A DNA stretch of 64,000 bases from Seonamhaeicola sp. S2-3 (GTDB lineage Bacteria; Bacteroidota; Bacteroidia; Flavobacteriales; Flavobacteriaceae): contig NZ_CP019389.1 of the NCBI RefSeq assembly GCF_001971785.1, forward strand, positions 1,313,001-1,377,000. The letters are read 5' to 3'. This document shows, one piece after another, positions 1 to 8,441 of this stretch (position 1 is the stretch's first letter; each line of letters starts with the position of its first letter). The position numbers were made by a program, and so were the translations under genes. Below the pieces are notes generated by a model, which did not search any database, was not told the DNA's origin, and saw only the letters and a program-made list of their open reading frames with translations.

Positions 1-1422
1 TCTACTTGCTTTTTTACGTCTTATTACAATAGCTAACGGAATTGCTAAAAATGGTAATAAAAGTAGGCTCCAAAATGCTTTAGTTTTAAAGAAATGTGTT
101 TTACTAATATTACTAAAATTAGTTTTTGTTTTTATAAATGCAAATTGATCGCTATTAAGTACAACCGCTTGTTTATTGTTTTCTACTGTGCTGTTTTCTG
201 AAGTTGGTGTGCTTGATGAAGGTCCGTTAACAACATCTATAACAATTTCTTCTGAAGTTAAACGCTTATAAGTTTTTGTATCTAAATCGAAATAAGAAAA
301 TGAAATACTTGGTATGGGGTACTTACCCTTAAACTGAGGAACCACCGTGTAACTATCTAAAATACTTCCTTGCATTCCAGATAAGTTGGTTCTTATTTGC
401 TCGCTATGTTCGGGTTCATACACTTCTAATGAACTTGGTAATGATATTTTAGGGAGCTTAAACAATTTTAAATTTCCGTTTCCTTTAACACTTACTTTTA
501 TTTGTAATGACTCAGAAGCGTCTAATTTTGCTTTAGAACTTGTAACATTTAGCTTAAAATTTCTACCAACAGCCCCCGTAAAATCTACTGGTTTTCCTGT
601 TTCTGGTAGCGCTTTTACATTAATTGTTCTAATTCCAGAAGACACTCTTTTGTTAACTCTGGTCATTATTCTACTACCAAAAATATCGCGTCTGTTAGTT
701 GGTACTTGCACTGGTACATCTAATACTAAAGCTGGTATTTTTAATTTACCTGTTTTTTGTGGTATTAAAAGTTGTTTCATCATAACTACATAACTGTAGT
801 CTTCACCTTTATAAGTACCTTGTTCTAATCTTAACTCTTTAATTTCTATATTTTGATTCCAGAAATCTTTAAAAGTTGGAATATCTATAGTTCCTGGTGT
901 TTGGATACGAATATTTGGAGCCACATATAATTTATAAACTACCGAAATAGCTTCATTTAAATATGGGTTAGGTTTAGAAATTTCTGCTTCTAAATGGATG
1001 CTTTCTGAAGCCACATAATTGGGATCATTAGGATCTTTAGGAACTTCTACAGCTTCTGTTACTTCAATTTTTACAGGTACTGTTTTATAGGTTTCTCCAT
1101 CTATTGTAATGCTTGCTTGAGATATTGTGAATGTTCCTCTCTTTTTTGGTGCCAGAAAATAGGTGTAGGTTTTTTTATAAGTTCTTACACCATTTATCCA
1201 AGAATTACTTACCGATTGACTAGGGCCTGCAACAACTGTAAAGTTTGAAAAACTTGGTGGATTAAAATTATCGCCATCTTCATTCATTATAAAATCTATA
1301 CGCAATCGTTCATTAACCCCAAGTTTCTTTTTACTTACTTTGGCCTCAAATGTTACTTGAGCCATTGTAAAACTTGAAACTAACAGTAGTAATAAAATGG
1401 ATATGTAATTTTTAAACTTCAT
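1..1422 (-). CDS. batD: BatD family protein, partial (C-terminus beyond left edge)
   Basis: The frame is open from an ATG at 1422 to the first base of the window (474 codons, no stop), so the C-terminus is missing. The N-terminus is a signal peptide (LLLLLVSSFTMAQ around residues 9-21). It is followed by a long beta-rich periplasmic region of the BatD (aerotolerance) family and a membrane segment at about residues 447-467 ending in RRKK. The start lies 27 bases after the batC stop, at the distal end of the moxR-bat operon. BatD proteins are thought to be membrane-anchored periplasmic partners of the VWA proteins BatA and BatB; the exact biochemical role is not settled. batE, often next, would lie outside the window. 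Confidence 0.9.
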   Translation of the reverse strand, partial: MKFKNYISILLLLLVSSFTMAQVTFEAKVSKKKLGVNERLRIDFIMNEDGDNFNPPSFSNFTVVAGPSQSVSNSWINGVRTYKKTYTYFLAPKKRGTFTISQASITIDGETYKTVPVKIEVTEAVEVPKDPNDPNYVASESIHLEAEISKPNPYLNEAISVVYKLYVAPNIRIQTPGTIDIPTFKDFWNQNIEIKELRLEQGTYKGEDYSYVVMMKQLLIPQKTGKLKIPALVLDVPVQVPTNRRDIFGSRIMTRVNKRVSSGIRTINVKALPETGKPVDFTGAVGRNFKLNVTSSKAKLDASESLQIKVSVKGNGNLKLFKLPKISLPSSLEVYEPEHSEQIRTNLSGMQGSILDSYTVVPQFKGKYPIPSISFSYFDLDTKTYKRLTSEEIVIDVVNGPSSSTPTSENSTVENNKQAVVLNSDQFAFIKTKTNFSNISKTHFFKTKAFWSLLLLPFLAIPLAIVIRRKKASR

Positions 1423-1449
1423 TCTTCTTATTTCAGCTAACAAGTTTCT

Positions 1450-2331
1450 TTACCAATCTTTTTCAGTTTTTACTTTAACGCCTTTTTGCTTTTCAGCATT
1501 CATTTTTTCTTGAACTTTTTGTTCTTGATTATTCATGGCTTCTAATAAATTCTTTATTTGCTGAGGAGACATTTTACCTTGCTGGGGTTTTGGAGGCTGC
1601 TTATTTTCATCATTTTTATCGCCTTGTTTACCCTTATCATCTTTTTCATCTTGAGGTTTTCCGTCTTCATCTTTTTTGTCATCTCCCTCTTTTTCTTTCT
1701 CCTTGCCTTCGTCTTGGTTTTCTTTATCTTCTTTATTATCGCCTTGGTTATCTTTATTTTCGTTTTCCTTGTCTTTGTCTTTATTGTCCTGGTTCTCTTT
1801 ATTATCTTGGTTTTCGTTATTGTCTTGGTTGTTTTTATCGTCTTCGTTTTGGTCTTTATTTTGCTGTTCCTGTTTAGCGCACTCTTTTGCTAATGCTAAA
1901 TTGTAGCGTGTTTCATCATCGGTTGGATCATTTCTTAAAGCGTTTTTATAGGCTTCTACAGCTTCGGTACATTTTTTATTTTGCATTAAGATGTTTCCTA
2001 TGTTATGGAATGCTTTGTGTTTTTCTGCTTTAGATTGGGCTTTATTAGCTGCTTGTTGATGACGGTATAAAGATTCTTCAAAATTACCCTGTTTATAATA
2101 AGCGTTTGCTAAATTGTAACTACCTGCAACAGAGTTTGGATTTTCTGAAAGAGCTTTTCTATACTCCATTTCACCTAATACAAAATCTTCTGATATTAGT
2201 TTATTTGCTTCATAAACGTAATTATTAGCTTTCTTTAAAGCCAATAATTTTTCTTTATCTATTTCCTCTTTTTCTTGAGAAAAAGAGTTAAAAGCTAATA
2301 AGGTTAATATGATTACTACTAAGTGTTTCAT
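1450..2331 (-). CDS. batC: BatC, TPR protein with charged low-complexity tail
   Basis: The protein has 293 residues, beginning with a signal peptide (MKHLVVIILTLLAFNSFSQ). About three tetratricopeptide repeats follow (residues ~50-155, with NLANAYYKQGNFEES and HNIGNILMQNKKCTEAVEAY). Residues ~156-245 are an extreme Asn/Asp/Glu/Lys/Gln tract, followed by a short helical end. TPRs scaffold protein contacts, so in the Bat system this is probably a periplasmic adaptor for BatA/BatB/BatD. It sits between batB (57-base gap) and batD (27-base gap). The low-complexity tract creates several long open frames on the opposite strand that are not genes. Family assignment is firm from TPRs plus position. 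Confidence 0.9.
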   Translation of the reverse strand: MKHLVVIILTLLAFNSFSQEKEEIDKEKLLALKKANNYVYEANKLISEDFVLGEMEYRKALSENPNSVAGSYNLANAYYKQGNFEESLYRHQQAANKAQSKAEKHKAFHNIGNILMQNKKCTEAVEAYKNALRNDPTDDETRYNLALAKECAKQEQQNKDQNEDDKNNQDNNENQDNKENQDNKDKDKENENKDNQGDNKEDKENQDEGKEKEKEGDDKKDEDGKPQDEKDDKGKQGDKNDENKQPPKPQQGKMSPQQIKNLLEAMNNQEQKVQEKMNAEKQKGVKVKTEKDW

Positions 2332-2388
2332 TTTACGTAAATCTAAATTCTAATATATAAAACCTTGTTTTTGTTTTAGTTAAAGAAT

Positions 2389-3426
2389 TTATAAATTCTC
2401 ATTAAACAAATTAAGCTTTTTTAACCAAGCTGTTTTGCGCTCTAGCAAGAACACATCTAGTAATAAAAAGAAAATACCAAAACCTAAAAACCATTGAAAT
2501 TGGTCTTTAAAATCTGAAAACTGTTTAGCTTCAAACTCGGTTTTATCCATTTTGGTTAATATTTCTTTAATATTTTCTACTACATTTTTGGTGTTTTTAC
2601 CATTTATATAAGCTCCGTTTGCTTCATCTGCAATGGCTTTAAGCGTTTCTTCGTTTAAACGGGTAATTACAGTTTCTCCTTGGCTATCTTTTTTATAGTT
2701 TAAAACGACTCCGTTTCTTTTTATAGGAATTGGGCCGCCTTTTACATCGCCTACACCAATGGTGAAAATTCTAATACCTTCTTCACTGGCTTGTTCTGCA
2801 ACTGCAGCCGCTTCTTCGCTATGGTCTTCGCCATCTGAAATAATGATGAGTACTCTATTGGTTTGTTGTTCATCATCAAAATAAGACGAAGCTAGTTTTA
2901 TGGCTTCATTTATTGCGGTTCCTTGTGATGACAGCATATCAGTATTCATACCTTGTAAAAACATTTTAGCCGAAGCATAATCTGTTGTTATAGGTAATTG
3001 TGGAAATGCTTTTCCTGCGTAAGCAATAATACCTACGCGGTCACTTGCCAAATTATTGATGATTTGAGTAACCAGCTGTTTTGATTTCTCTAACCGATTT
3101 GGTGCAATATCTTCTGCAAGCATACTTTTAGAAACATCGACCGCAAAAACAATATCTACACCTTCGCGCTTTACGGTTTCTAACTTTGTGCCTATTTTAG
3201 GGTTTACTAATGCTAAGGTTAAGCACAAAAATGCTAAACTTAAAACGATGATTTTTAAAACCGATTTAAATAGCGAGGTATTAGGGCTTATTCTTTTTAA
3301 TAATGCTTTATCAGCAAATTTTCTTTGGGTTTTATATTTCCAAAGTTGAAGCACCAAAAAGAATAGTATGATTACCGGAATAATCAATAATGCCCAAAAC
3401 CATATTTTTTCTTCTAATTGATACAT
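2389..3426 (-). CDS. batB: BatB, membrane-anchored VWA-domain protein
   Basis: The 345-residue protein has N-terminal hydrophobic segments (~8-30 and ~55-75), a von Willebrand factor A domain from ~90 to ~280 and a C-terminal membrane segment (~310-330). The metal-binding MIDAS motif is visible as D97-x-S99-x-S101, followed by APNRLEKSK, which is typical of the BatA/BatB pair. VWA domains bind partners through the metal ion. In this operon BatB is thought to work with the MoxR ATPase at the inner membrane, facing the periplasm. It is separated from batA by 98 bases that hold a CAGT heptad array. Confidence 0.92.
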   Translation of the reverse strand: MYQLEEKIWFWALLIIPVIILFFLVLQLWKYKTQRKFADKALLKRISPNTSLFKSVLKIIVLSLAFLCLTLALVNPKIGTKLETVKREGVDIVFAVDVSKSMLAEDIAPNRLEKSKQLVTQIINNLASDRVGIIAYAGKAFPQLPITTDYASAKMFLQGMNTDMLSSQGTAINEAIKLASSYFDDEQQTNRVLIIISDGEDHSEEAAAVAEQASEEGIRIFTIGVGDVKGGPIPIKRNGVVLNYKKDSQGETVITRLNEETLKAIADEANGAYINGKNTKNVVENIKEILTKMDKTEFEAKQFSDFKDQFQWFLGFGIFFLLLDVFLLERKTAWLKKLNLFNENL

Positions 3427-3431
3427 GTTAT

Positions 3432-3462
3432 TAGTATTCAGTAGCAGTATTTAGTAAACAGT
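3432..3462. repeat. CAGT heptad array, batA-batB gap
   Basis: Five CAGT/TAGT tetramers occur at 3432, 3439, 3445, 3452 and 3459. All but one are spaced exactly seven bases (CAGT plus three variable bases). The same unit and period recur at 7096-7213 in the same operon. Function is unknown. Confidence 0.6.
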
Positions 3463-3524
3463 TTTTTAAACTTATCACAAATACCGCAACTTTAATTTAT
3501 TTTTTGTCTTTATTATTTTTTCTA

Positions 3525-4529
3525 TTATACAAAACTCCTAAAAATAGAGAATCTAAGTAGTAATTCTAACAACAATAATACGCCTGCAAACAATACTAAT
3601 GGCCTGTATTTTTCTTCGTAATTATAAAACTTAAATTCTTCTATTTCTGTTTTTTCTAACTTATTAATTTCGTTATAAATTTCTTCAAGCTTTTTATTAT
3701 CAGTTGCTCTAAAGTATTTACCGCCTGTGGCTTCTGCTATAGATTGTAACAACGCTTCATCTATTTCTACCTGAATACGGCCATATTGAAATTGTCCATT
3801 GGGTAAAAGACGAACCGGAGAAAGAGCCATTCCATTAGTTCCTAAACCAATGGTATATGTTTTTATACCATATTCTACAGCTAATTCACTTGCGGTTATA
3901 GGGTCTATAAAACCGGCATTGTTAGCTCCATCGGTAAGTAATATGATAACCTTACTTTTTGCTTTGCTATCTTTTAATCTGTTTACTGCGGTAGCTAACC
4001 CCATGCCTATTGCGGTACCACCTTCTATTATGTTGTTGTATTTTATACTTTTTAAAGAACGTAAAACAATGGCTTTATCGCTAGTAATGGGTGTTTTAGT
4101 ATAACTTTCTCCTGCATATTCTACCAAGCCTATTCTATCGTTTGGTCTTCCTTTTATAAATTCTGAAGCTACATCTTTTAATGCTTCTAACCTGTTAGGA
4201 GCCAAATCTTTGGCTAGCATACTTGCCGAAACATCAATGGCCATAACTATATCAATACCTCTGGTGGTTTTTGATTTTGTTGAAACATCAACAGATTGAG
4301 GTCTTGCTAAAGCAGTTATTAATAATGTGAGCGCTAATAATCTTAAAACAAAAAGCAAATGTCTAACTTTTGGTAACCATGTATTAGTGATTTTAAACCC
4401 TTTTAAACTTGACATTTTAAGTTCTGCGGTTTGCTTTTTATGCTTTAAAACATACCAAAGTATAACCAGTGGTAGTGCTAAAAGCAACCAGAACCATTGT
4501 TTGTTTAAAAATTCAATGCCCTCAAACAT
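3525..4529 (-). CDS. batA: BatA, membrane-anchored VWA-domain protein
   Basis: This 334-residue protein is a paralogue of the neighbouring BatB. It has an N-terminal membrane segment (~12-28), a second near 60-76, a VWA domain (~90-285) with MIDAS D99-x-S101-x-S103 and the LAPNRLEALK sequence, and a C-terminal membrane anchor (~308-325). Its ATG overlaps the stop of the upstream gene by one base (TAATG), so the two are translationally coupled. It probably forms an inner-membrane complex with BatB and the periplasmic Bat proteins. The paralogy to BatB and the order DUF58-x-batA-batB support the name. Confidence 0.92.
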   Translation of the reverse strand: MFEGIEFLNKQWFWLLLALPLVILWYVLKHKKQTAELKMSSLKGFKITNTWLPKVRHLLFVLRLLALTLLITALARPQSVDVSTKSKTTRGIDIVMAIDVSASMLAKDLAPNRLEALKDVASEFIKGRPNDRIGLVEYAGESYTKTPITSDKAIVLRSLKSIKYNNIIEGGTAIGMGLATAVNRLKDSKAKSKVIILLTDGANNAGFIDPITASELAVEYGIKTYTIGLGTNGMALSPVRLLPNGQFQYGRIQVEIDEALLQSIAEATGGKYFRATDNKKLEEIYNEINKLEKTEIEEFKFYNYEEKYRPLVLFAGVLLLLELLLRFSIFRSFV

Positions 4530-6205
4530 TAGTTTTCTTCTTTTTTAAGTTCAACTGAATTTAAAATACGCTCTACTATTTGGTCTGCATACACATCATT
4601 CTCTCTCCAAGTAAGCATAATTTGTTGAATTACATTTTTTGCAGTAAACCCTAATATAACATAGTTTCCTTTTACGTATTTGCCATTATTAGCCTCTGGC
4701 ATATCTAAAGTTCCAAATACTTTTAAACCTTCGGCACCATTGGGTGTTACAAATTCTTCATTTTTTGTTACTATATTTTTTGCTCCTGCTGCTTCAATAG
4801 TTTTTAAATTACCATCAATGGCTTGTTTAATGTCTATTTTAGCCTCTCCATCACCCATGTTTTTAATTTTTGAAGTTGCAACCACAATATTGAACTTCTC
4901 TATTAAACTACCATAACCAAACATGGTAACATCAACCTGTTGTAATAGCTCTTCTGGTAAATTAGGCTCTAATCGTTTTAAAACTTTTGGGGTTGAAATG
5001 CTTACTGGCGGAAATCCATATTCACTAGTAACCCAATCTGCTTTTAAAAGCTCTATACTATCATGCCCAATAATGGTGTCTTTAACATAATTAAAACCAT
5101 ATTTTATTGAAAAACCACCAATAGTTACTAATACTAAAAACAAGCTAATAGCAACTGTAATAATTACTTTTTTACGTTTCTTTTTGCGCTCTAATTCTTC
5201 TCTGTATTTTTCATCTAGCAGTTTTTCTTCTTCGGTTGGTTCTGGTAATACTTCTTTTACGTGGTCTATTTCGGCATCAATGGTATTTCTATCTAATTCT
5301 GCTAATGCTATATCTGGAGCTGATTTTGCGAATTTCACTAAATCGGCACGTCTTAAAATATTTTCAATATTTTTTATTGTTTCTTGGCTTAAATCTATTT
5401 GATTACCATCTTTTAGTAATTTAAGTCTTGATATAAGCTCATCTGTGGTGCTTTCTAAAGAATGGTCATACACTTTTTCATCTAAATACTTTCTAATTAC
5501 CAAGGTAAGTTCAGAGTAATATGTTTTTAAATCTTCATGTTCTAAATAGTGGCTTTCATCTAGTTTTTTTAAGGCTAATTTAGCTCTATCATAAGGAGGT
5601 AACAAGGCTATTTGTTCTTCTTCTGTTAATGGTTTTTTCCGCCATATAAACCACCAAAGAACAGCTCCAATAACACCTATAACTAATAATGCTATTAAGA
5701 GATACTTCCACCAATCTCCTCCTTTTTTATCAACCTCAATTATTGGTTTTATATCATATAATCCTTGTTTTGTGGTATCAACAGCAATGTCATTTACCTC
5801 AACCCGTAAAGAATCTGTAAAAAACGTTTTATTGCCTACTATAATTTTTTGCCTTGGAATGGTGTAGGCACCAGAATCAAATTGTGTTAATCCGTATTTT
5901 TTAATTAGGTTGTATTTATCGCTTTTTTTAAGTGTGTCTACAGCGTAGGATTCTATCATTTCTAGTGGCGAAAATGTTTGTCCTTCTGGAAAAACCACCA
6001 AACTAGTTGTATCTGTTTCAACCTGAATTTTATAAGTAATTTGTTCGCCTATTTTTATAGAAGTAGAATCTATTGATGATGTTACTTGACTAAAAGAAAA
6101 AAAAGAACACAGAAAAAAGAGTGTAGAAAAAATTATTGAAGATGATTTACCAACACCCAATAACCTCAAATTATTCTGTTTATATATAAACTTACCTCTT
6201 ATCAC
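4529..6205 (-). CDS. BatD-like / DUF4381-like two-membrane-segment protein
   Basis: The protein has 558 residues and lies between DUF58 and batA. The apparent start is GTG at 6205, 18 bases after the DUF58 stop; no ATG lies near the signal peptide (SIIFSTLFFLCSFFSFSQ). Residues ~40-155 form a BatD-like beta region, followed by a membrane segment (YLLIALLVIGVIGAVLWWF, ~168-187). A cytosolic helical part (~190-320, with LTEEEQIALLPPYDRAKLAL) resembles DUF4381. A second membrane helix (~347-365) and a C-terminal domain of ~190 residues follow, which I do not recognise. It is probably the flavobacterial equivalent of the DUF4381 protein that accompanies MoxR/DUF58/VWA genes. Exact function is unknown. 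Confidence 0.75.
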   Translation of the reverse strand: MIRGKFIYKQNNLRLLGVGKSSSIIFSTLFFLCSFFSFSQVTSSIDSTSIKIGEQITYKIQVETDTTSLVVFPEGQTFSPLEMIESYAVDTLKKSDKYNLIKKYGLTQFDSGAYTIPRQKIIVGNKTFFTDSLRVEVNDIAVDTTKQGLYDIKPIIEVDKKGGDWWKYLLIALLVIGVIGAVLWWFIWRKKPLTEEEQIALLPPYDRAKLALKKLDESHYLEHEDLKTYYSELTLVIRKYLDEKVYDHSLESTTDELISRLKLLKDGNQIDLSQETIKNIENILRRADLVKFAKSAPDIALAELDRNTIDAEIDHVKEVLPEPTEEEKLLDEKYREELERKKKRKKVIITVAISLFLVLVTIGGFSIKYGFNYVKDTIIGHDSIELLKADWVTSEYGFPPVSISTPKVLKRLEPNLPEELLQQVDVTMFGYGSLIEKFNIVVATSKIKNMGDGEAKIDIKQAIDGNLKTIEAAGAKNIVTKNEEFVTPNGAEGLKVFGTLDMPEANNGKYVKGNYVILGFTAKNVIQQIMLTWRENDVYADQIVERILNSVELKKEEN

Positions 6206-6223
6206 TTTTAACTTTTACTTAGA

Positions 6224-7090
6224 TTAACCTCTTCTTTTAAAATACCCCAAAAGCTTTTTAACATAGCTCTCATCTACTCTACAATCAATAGTACCAGCAC
6301 CAGATTTATTAAAACTCTCTTTAAAGTAATTCACTTTTTGGTTATAGAACTTGCTATAATTAAGTCTCACTTGTTTTGACGATGTGTTAACCAACATTAA
6401 CTCACCAGTTTCTTCATCTTGCATTTGAACCATTCCTAAATTTGGAATAGTTTCCTCATGTTTATCGTACACTCTAATACCCGTAACATCGTGTTTACCA
6501 GACACAATTTTCATGGTATGTTCATAATCATCTGCAATAAAATCAGACAGTACAAACACAATAGCCTTCTTTTTCATTACGTTAGTTAAAAACTTTAACG
6601 CCTCGGCTAAATTGGTTTGTTTACTTTCTGGCTCAAACTCTATAAGCTCACGAATAATACGAAGCACATGAGAGCGCCCTTTTTTAGGTGGAATATATAG
6701 TTCTACCTGATCTGAAAACAAAATGAGCCCTATTTTATCATTATTTTGTGTTGCAGAAAACGCTAAAGTGGCTGCAATTTCTGTTACCACCTCGTTTTTA
6801 AATTGTTGCTCTGTACCAAAAAGCTCAGATCCAGAAACATCAACCATAAGCATCATGGTTAATTCTCGTTCTTCTTCAAAAACTTTTACATGAGGTTCAT
6901 TGGTACGTGCTGTTACATTCCAATCTATATTACGAACATCATCTCCAAATTGATACTGCCTAACTTCACTAAAAGTCATACCACGCCCTTTAAAGGTAGA
7001 ATGGTACTCACCTCCAAAGATATGATCAGACAACCTACGTGTCTTAATCTCTATTTTTCGTACTTTTTTTAGTAATTCTTTAGTATCCAT
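6224..7090 (-). CDS. DUF58 domain protein (VWA-like)
   Basis: The 288-residue protein carries the hallmark region FGDDVRNIDWNVTARTNEPHVK (~48-70) and a MIDAS-like DVSGS (D84, S86, S88), both diagnostic of DUF58 proteins encoded beside MoxR ATPases. There is no signal peptide or membrane segment, so it is cytosolic. It probably couples the MoxR AAA+ ATPase to the membrane VWA proteins. It lies 125 bases downstream of moxR, with a gap filled by inverted CAGT heptad arrays. Confidence 0.92.
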   Translation of the reverse strand: MDTKELLKKVRKIEIKTRRLSDHIFGGEYHSTFKGRGMTFSEVRQYQFGDDVRNIDWNVTARTNEPHVKVFEEERELTMMLMVDVSGSELFGTEQQFKNEVVTEIAATLAFSATQNNDKIGLILFSDQVELYIPPKKGRSHVLRIIRELIEFEPESKQTNLAEALKFLTNVMKKKAIVFVLSDFIADDYEHTMKIVSGKHDVTGIRVYDKHEETIPNLGMVQMQDEETGELMLVNTSSKQVRLNYSKFYNQKVNYFKESFNKSGAGTIDCRVDESYVKKLLGYFKRRG

Positions 7091-7095
7091 TGTTT

Positions 7096-7127
7096 CAGTT
7101 TGCAGTGTTTAGTATGCGGTGAGCAGT
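7096..7127. repeat. CAGT heptad array, left arm
   Basis: Five units of the form CAGTnnn start at 7096, 7103, 7110 (TAGT), 7117 (CGGT) and 7124, all in perfect 7-base register. The array lies in the moxR-DUF58 gap and faces an inverted array at 7182-7213. Confidence 0.7.
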
Positions 7128-7181
7128 TCTAAATAAAGCATTCAGTATAAAAGTTTTCAGTTTTACATTTTGCTAGTGATT

Positions 7182-7213
7182 TCTGAAGACTGGTAACTGA
7201 ATACTGCCAACTA
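7182..7213. repeat. ACTG heptad array, right (inverted) arm
   Basis: Five units of the form ACTGnnn start at 7182 (TCTG), 7189, 7196, 7203 and 7210 (ACTA), again exactly seven bases apart. It is the reverse complement of the motif in the left arm. About 20 of 32 positions could pair between the arms, giving an imperfect cruciform or RNA hairpin across 7096-7213. Confidence 0.7.
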
Positions 7214-7215
7214 AT

Positions 7216-8220
7216 TTAAGGTACTTCTATTTCGTTTACTATTTTGTTGATAATGTCTACTGAAGTTATATTTTCTGCTTCAGCCTCATAAGTAATACCT
7301 ATTCTGTGGCGCAATACATCGTACACTACAGCCCTTACATCCTCTGGAATAACATAACCACGTCTTTTAATAAAAGCATAACACTTAGCTGCGGTTGCTA
7401 AATTGATACTTCCACGAGGTGATGCCCCAAAAGAAATAAGCGGTTTTATATCGGCTAGCTTATATTTTTCTGGATACCTAGTAGCAAAAATGATATCTAA
7501 AATGTATTTCTCAATTTTTTCATCCATATAAACCTCTCTAACTACTTTTTGAGCAGTTAAGATTTGCTGAATGGAAACCACTGGATTAACCTTTTCAAAA
7601 GCGCCTTTCATGTTGGCACGCATTATTAATTGCTCTTCGTCAATTTTAGGATAATCTATAACGGTTTTTAGCATAAAACGGTCAACCTGAGCTTCTGGTA
7701 ACGGGTAAGTTCCTTCTTGCTCTACTGGGTTTTGGGTTGCCATTACTAAGAAAGGTTTATCTAACACAAAAGTTTCATCGCCAATAGTAACTTGTTTTTC
7801 TTGCATGGCCTCTAGCAATGCCGATTGTACTTTGGCTGGTGCCCTGTTAATCTCATCTGCCAAAACAAAATTGGCAAAAATGGGTCCTTTTTTTATTGAA
7901 AAATCATTTTCTTTTATGTTATATATAAGAGTTCCTACTACATCGGCAGGTAATAAATCTGGTGTAAACTGAATTCTGCTAAAGCTACCATCTACTGCCT
8001 GTGACAAGGTATTAATTGCTAAAGTTTTTGCAAGTCCAGGAACACCTTCTAATAAAATATGTCCCTGCCCCAGTAAGCCAATAAGCAAGCGTTCTACCAT
8101 GTGCTTTTGACCTACAATTACTTTATTCATTTCCAACATAAGTAAATCAACAAAAGCACTTTCCTTTTCAATCTTCTCGTTAATTGTCTTAATATCAATT
8201 GTACCTGTTTCTTCCATCAT
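7216..8220 (-). CDS. MoxR family AAA+ ATPase
   Basis: The 334-residue protein has Walker A GVPGLAKT (residues 59-66) and Walker B LADEINRAPAK (D122-E123). The sensor region contains MATQNPVEQEGTYPLPEAQVDRF, characteristic of MoxR ATPases. These act as chaperone-like ATPases that modify or assemble VWA-partner proteins. It is the first gene of the bat operon. A second Met directly follows the first, so the start could be either. A candidate promoter lies just upstream (8240-8271). Confidence 0.95.
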   Translation of the reverse strand: MMEETGTIDIKTINEKIEKESAFVDLLMLEMNKVIVGQKHMVERLLIGLLGQGHILLEGVPGLAKTLAINTLSQAVDGSFSRIQFTPDLLPADVVGTLIYNIKENDFSIKKGPIFANFVLADEINRAPAKVQSALLEAMQEKQVTIGDETFVLDKPFLVMATQNPVEQEGTYPLPEAQVDRFMLKTVIDYPKIDEEQLIMRANMKGAFEKVNPVVSIQQILTAQKVVREVYMDEKIEKYILDIIFATRYPEKYKLADIKPLISFGASPRGSINLATAAKCYAFIKRRGYVIPEDVRAVVYDVLRHRIGITYEAEAENITSVDIINKIVNEIEVP

Positions 8221-8239
8221 TTTTATTTTTTTAAAAGCT

Positions 8240-8271
8240 CGAATATAATAAGCTTCTTTGAGCAGTGCAAA
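8240..8271 (-). promoter_or_regulatory. Candidate moxR-bat promoter
   Basis: Reading on the minus strand, TTTG (8271-8268) is followed after 20 bases by TATATTCG (8247-8240). This fits the Bacteroidota TTTG / TAnnTTTG pattern with one mismatch and places a start site shortly before the moxR ATG. Confidence 0.4.
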
Positions 8272-8441
8272 TTGTTAAAATTTTTGGTGACTTGGTGTTA
8301 AAAATAGGTTAAAAATAAATTGAGTAAAATCAATAATTTCAAGAGTTTACAAATGTTAATACTTAGTTATAAAACTACTCCTTTTTCATTTATAATTTAA
8401 ACCTGTTTTAATTACTTTTATACAGAAACAAAATAACTTAA

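Noticed and set aside
386-793. 135-codon plus-strand frame
   Set aside because: It lies opposite batD, whose frame is continuous and homologous; the plus-strand product has no signal or domain.
1558-1906. Three overlapping plus-strand frames rich in Phe, Leu, Ile, Val and Ser
   Set aside because: They are the complement of the Asp/Glu/Lys/Asn low-complexity tail of BatC, which leaves all opposite frames open by composition.
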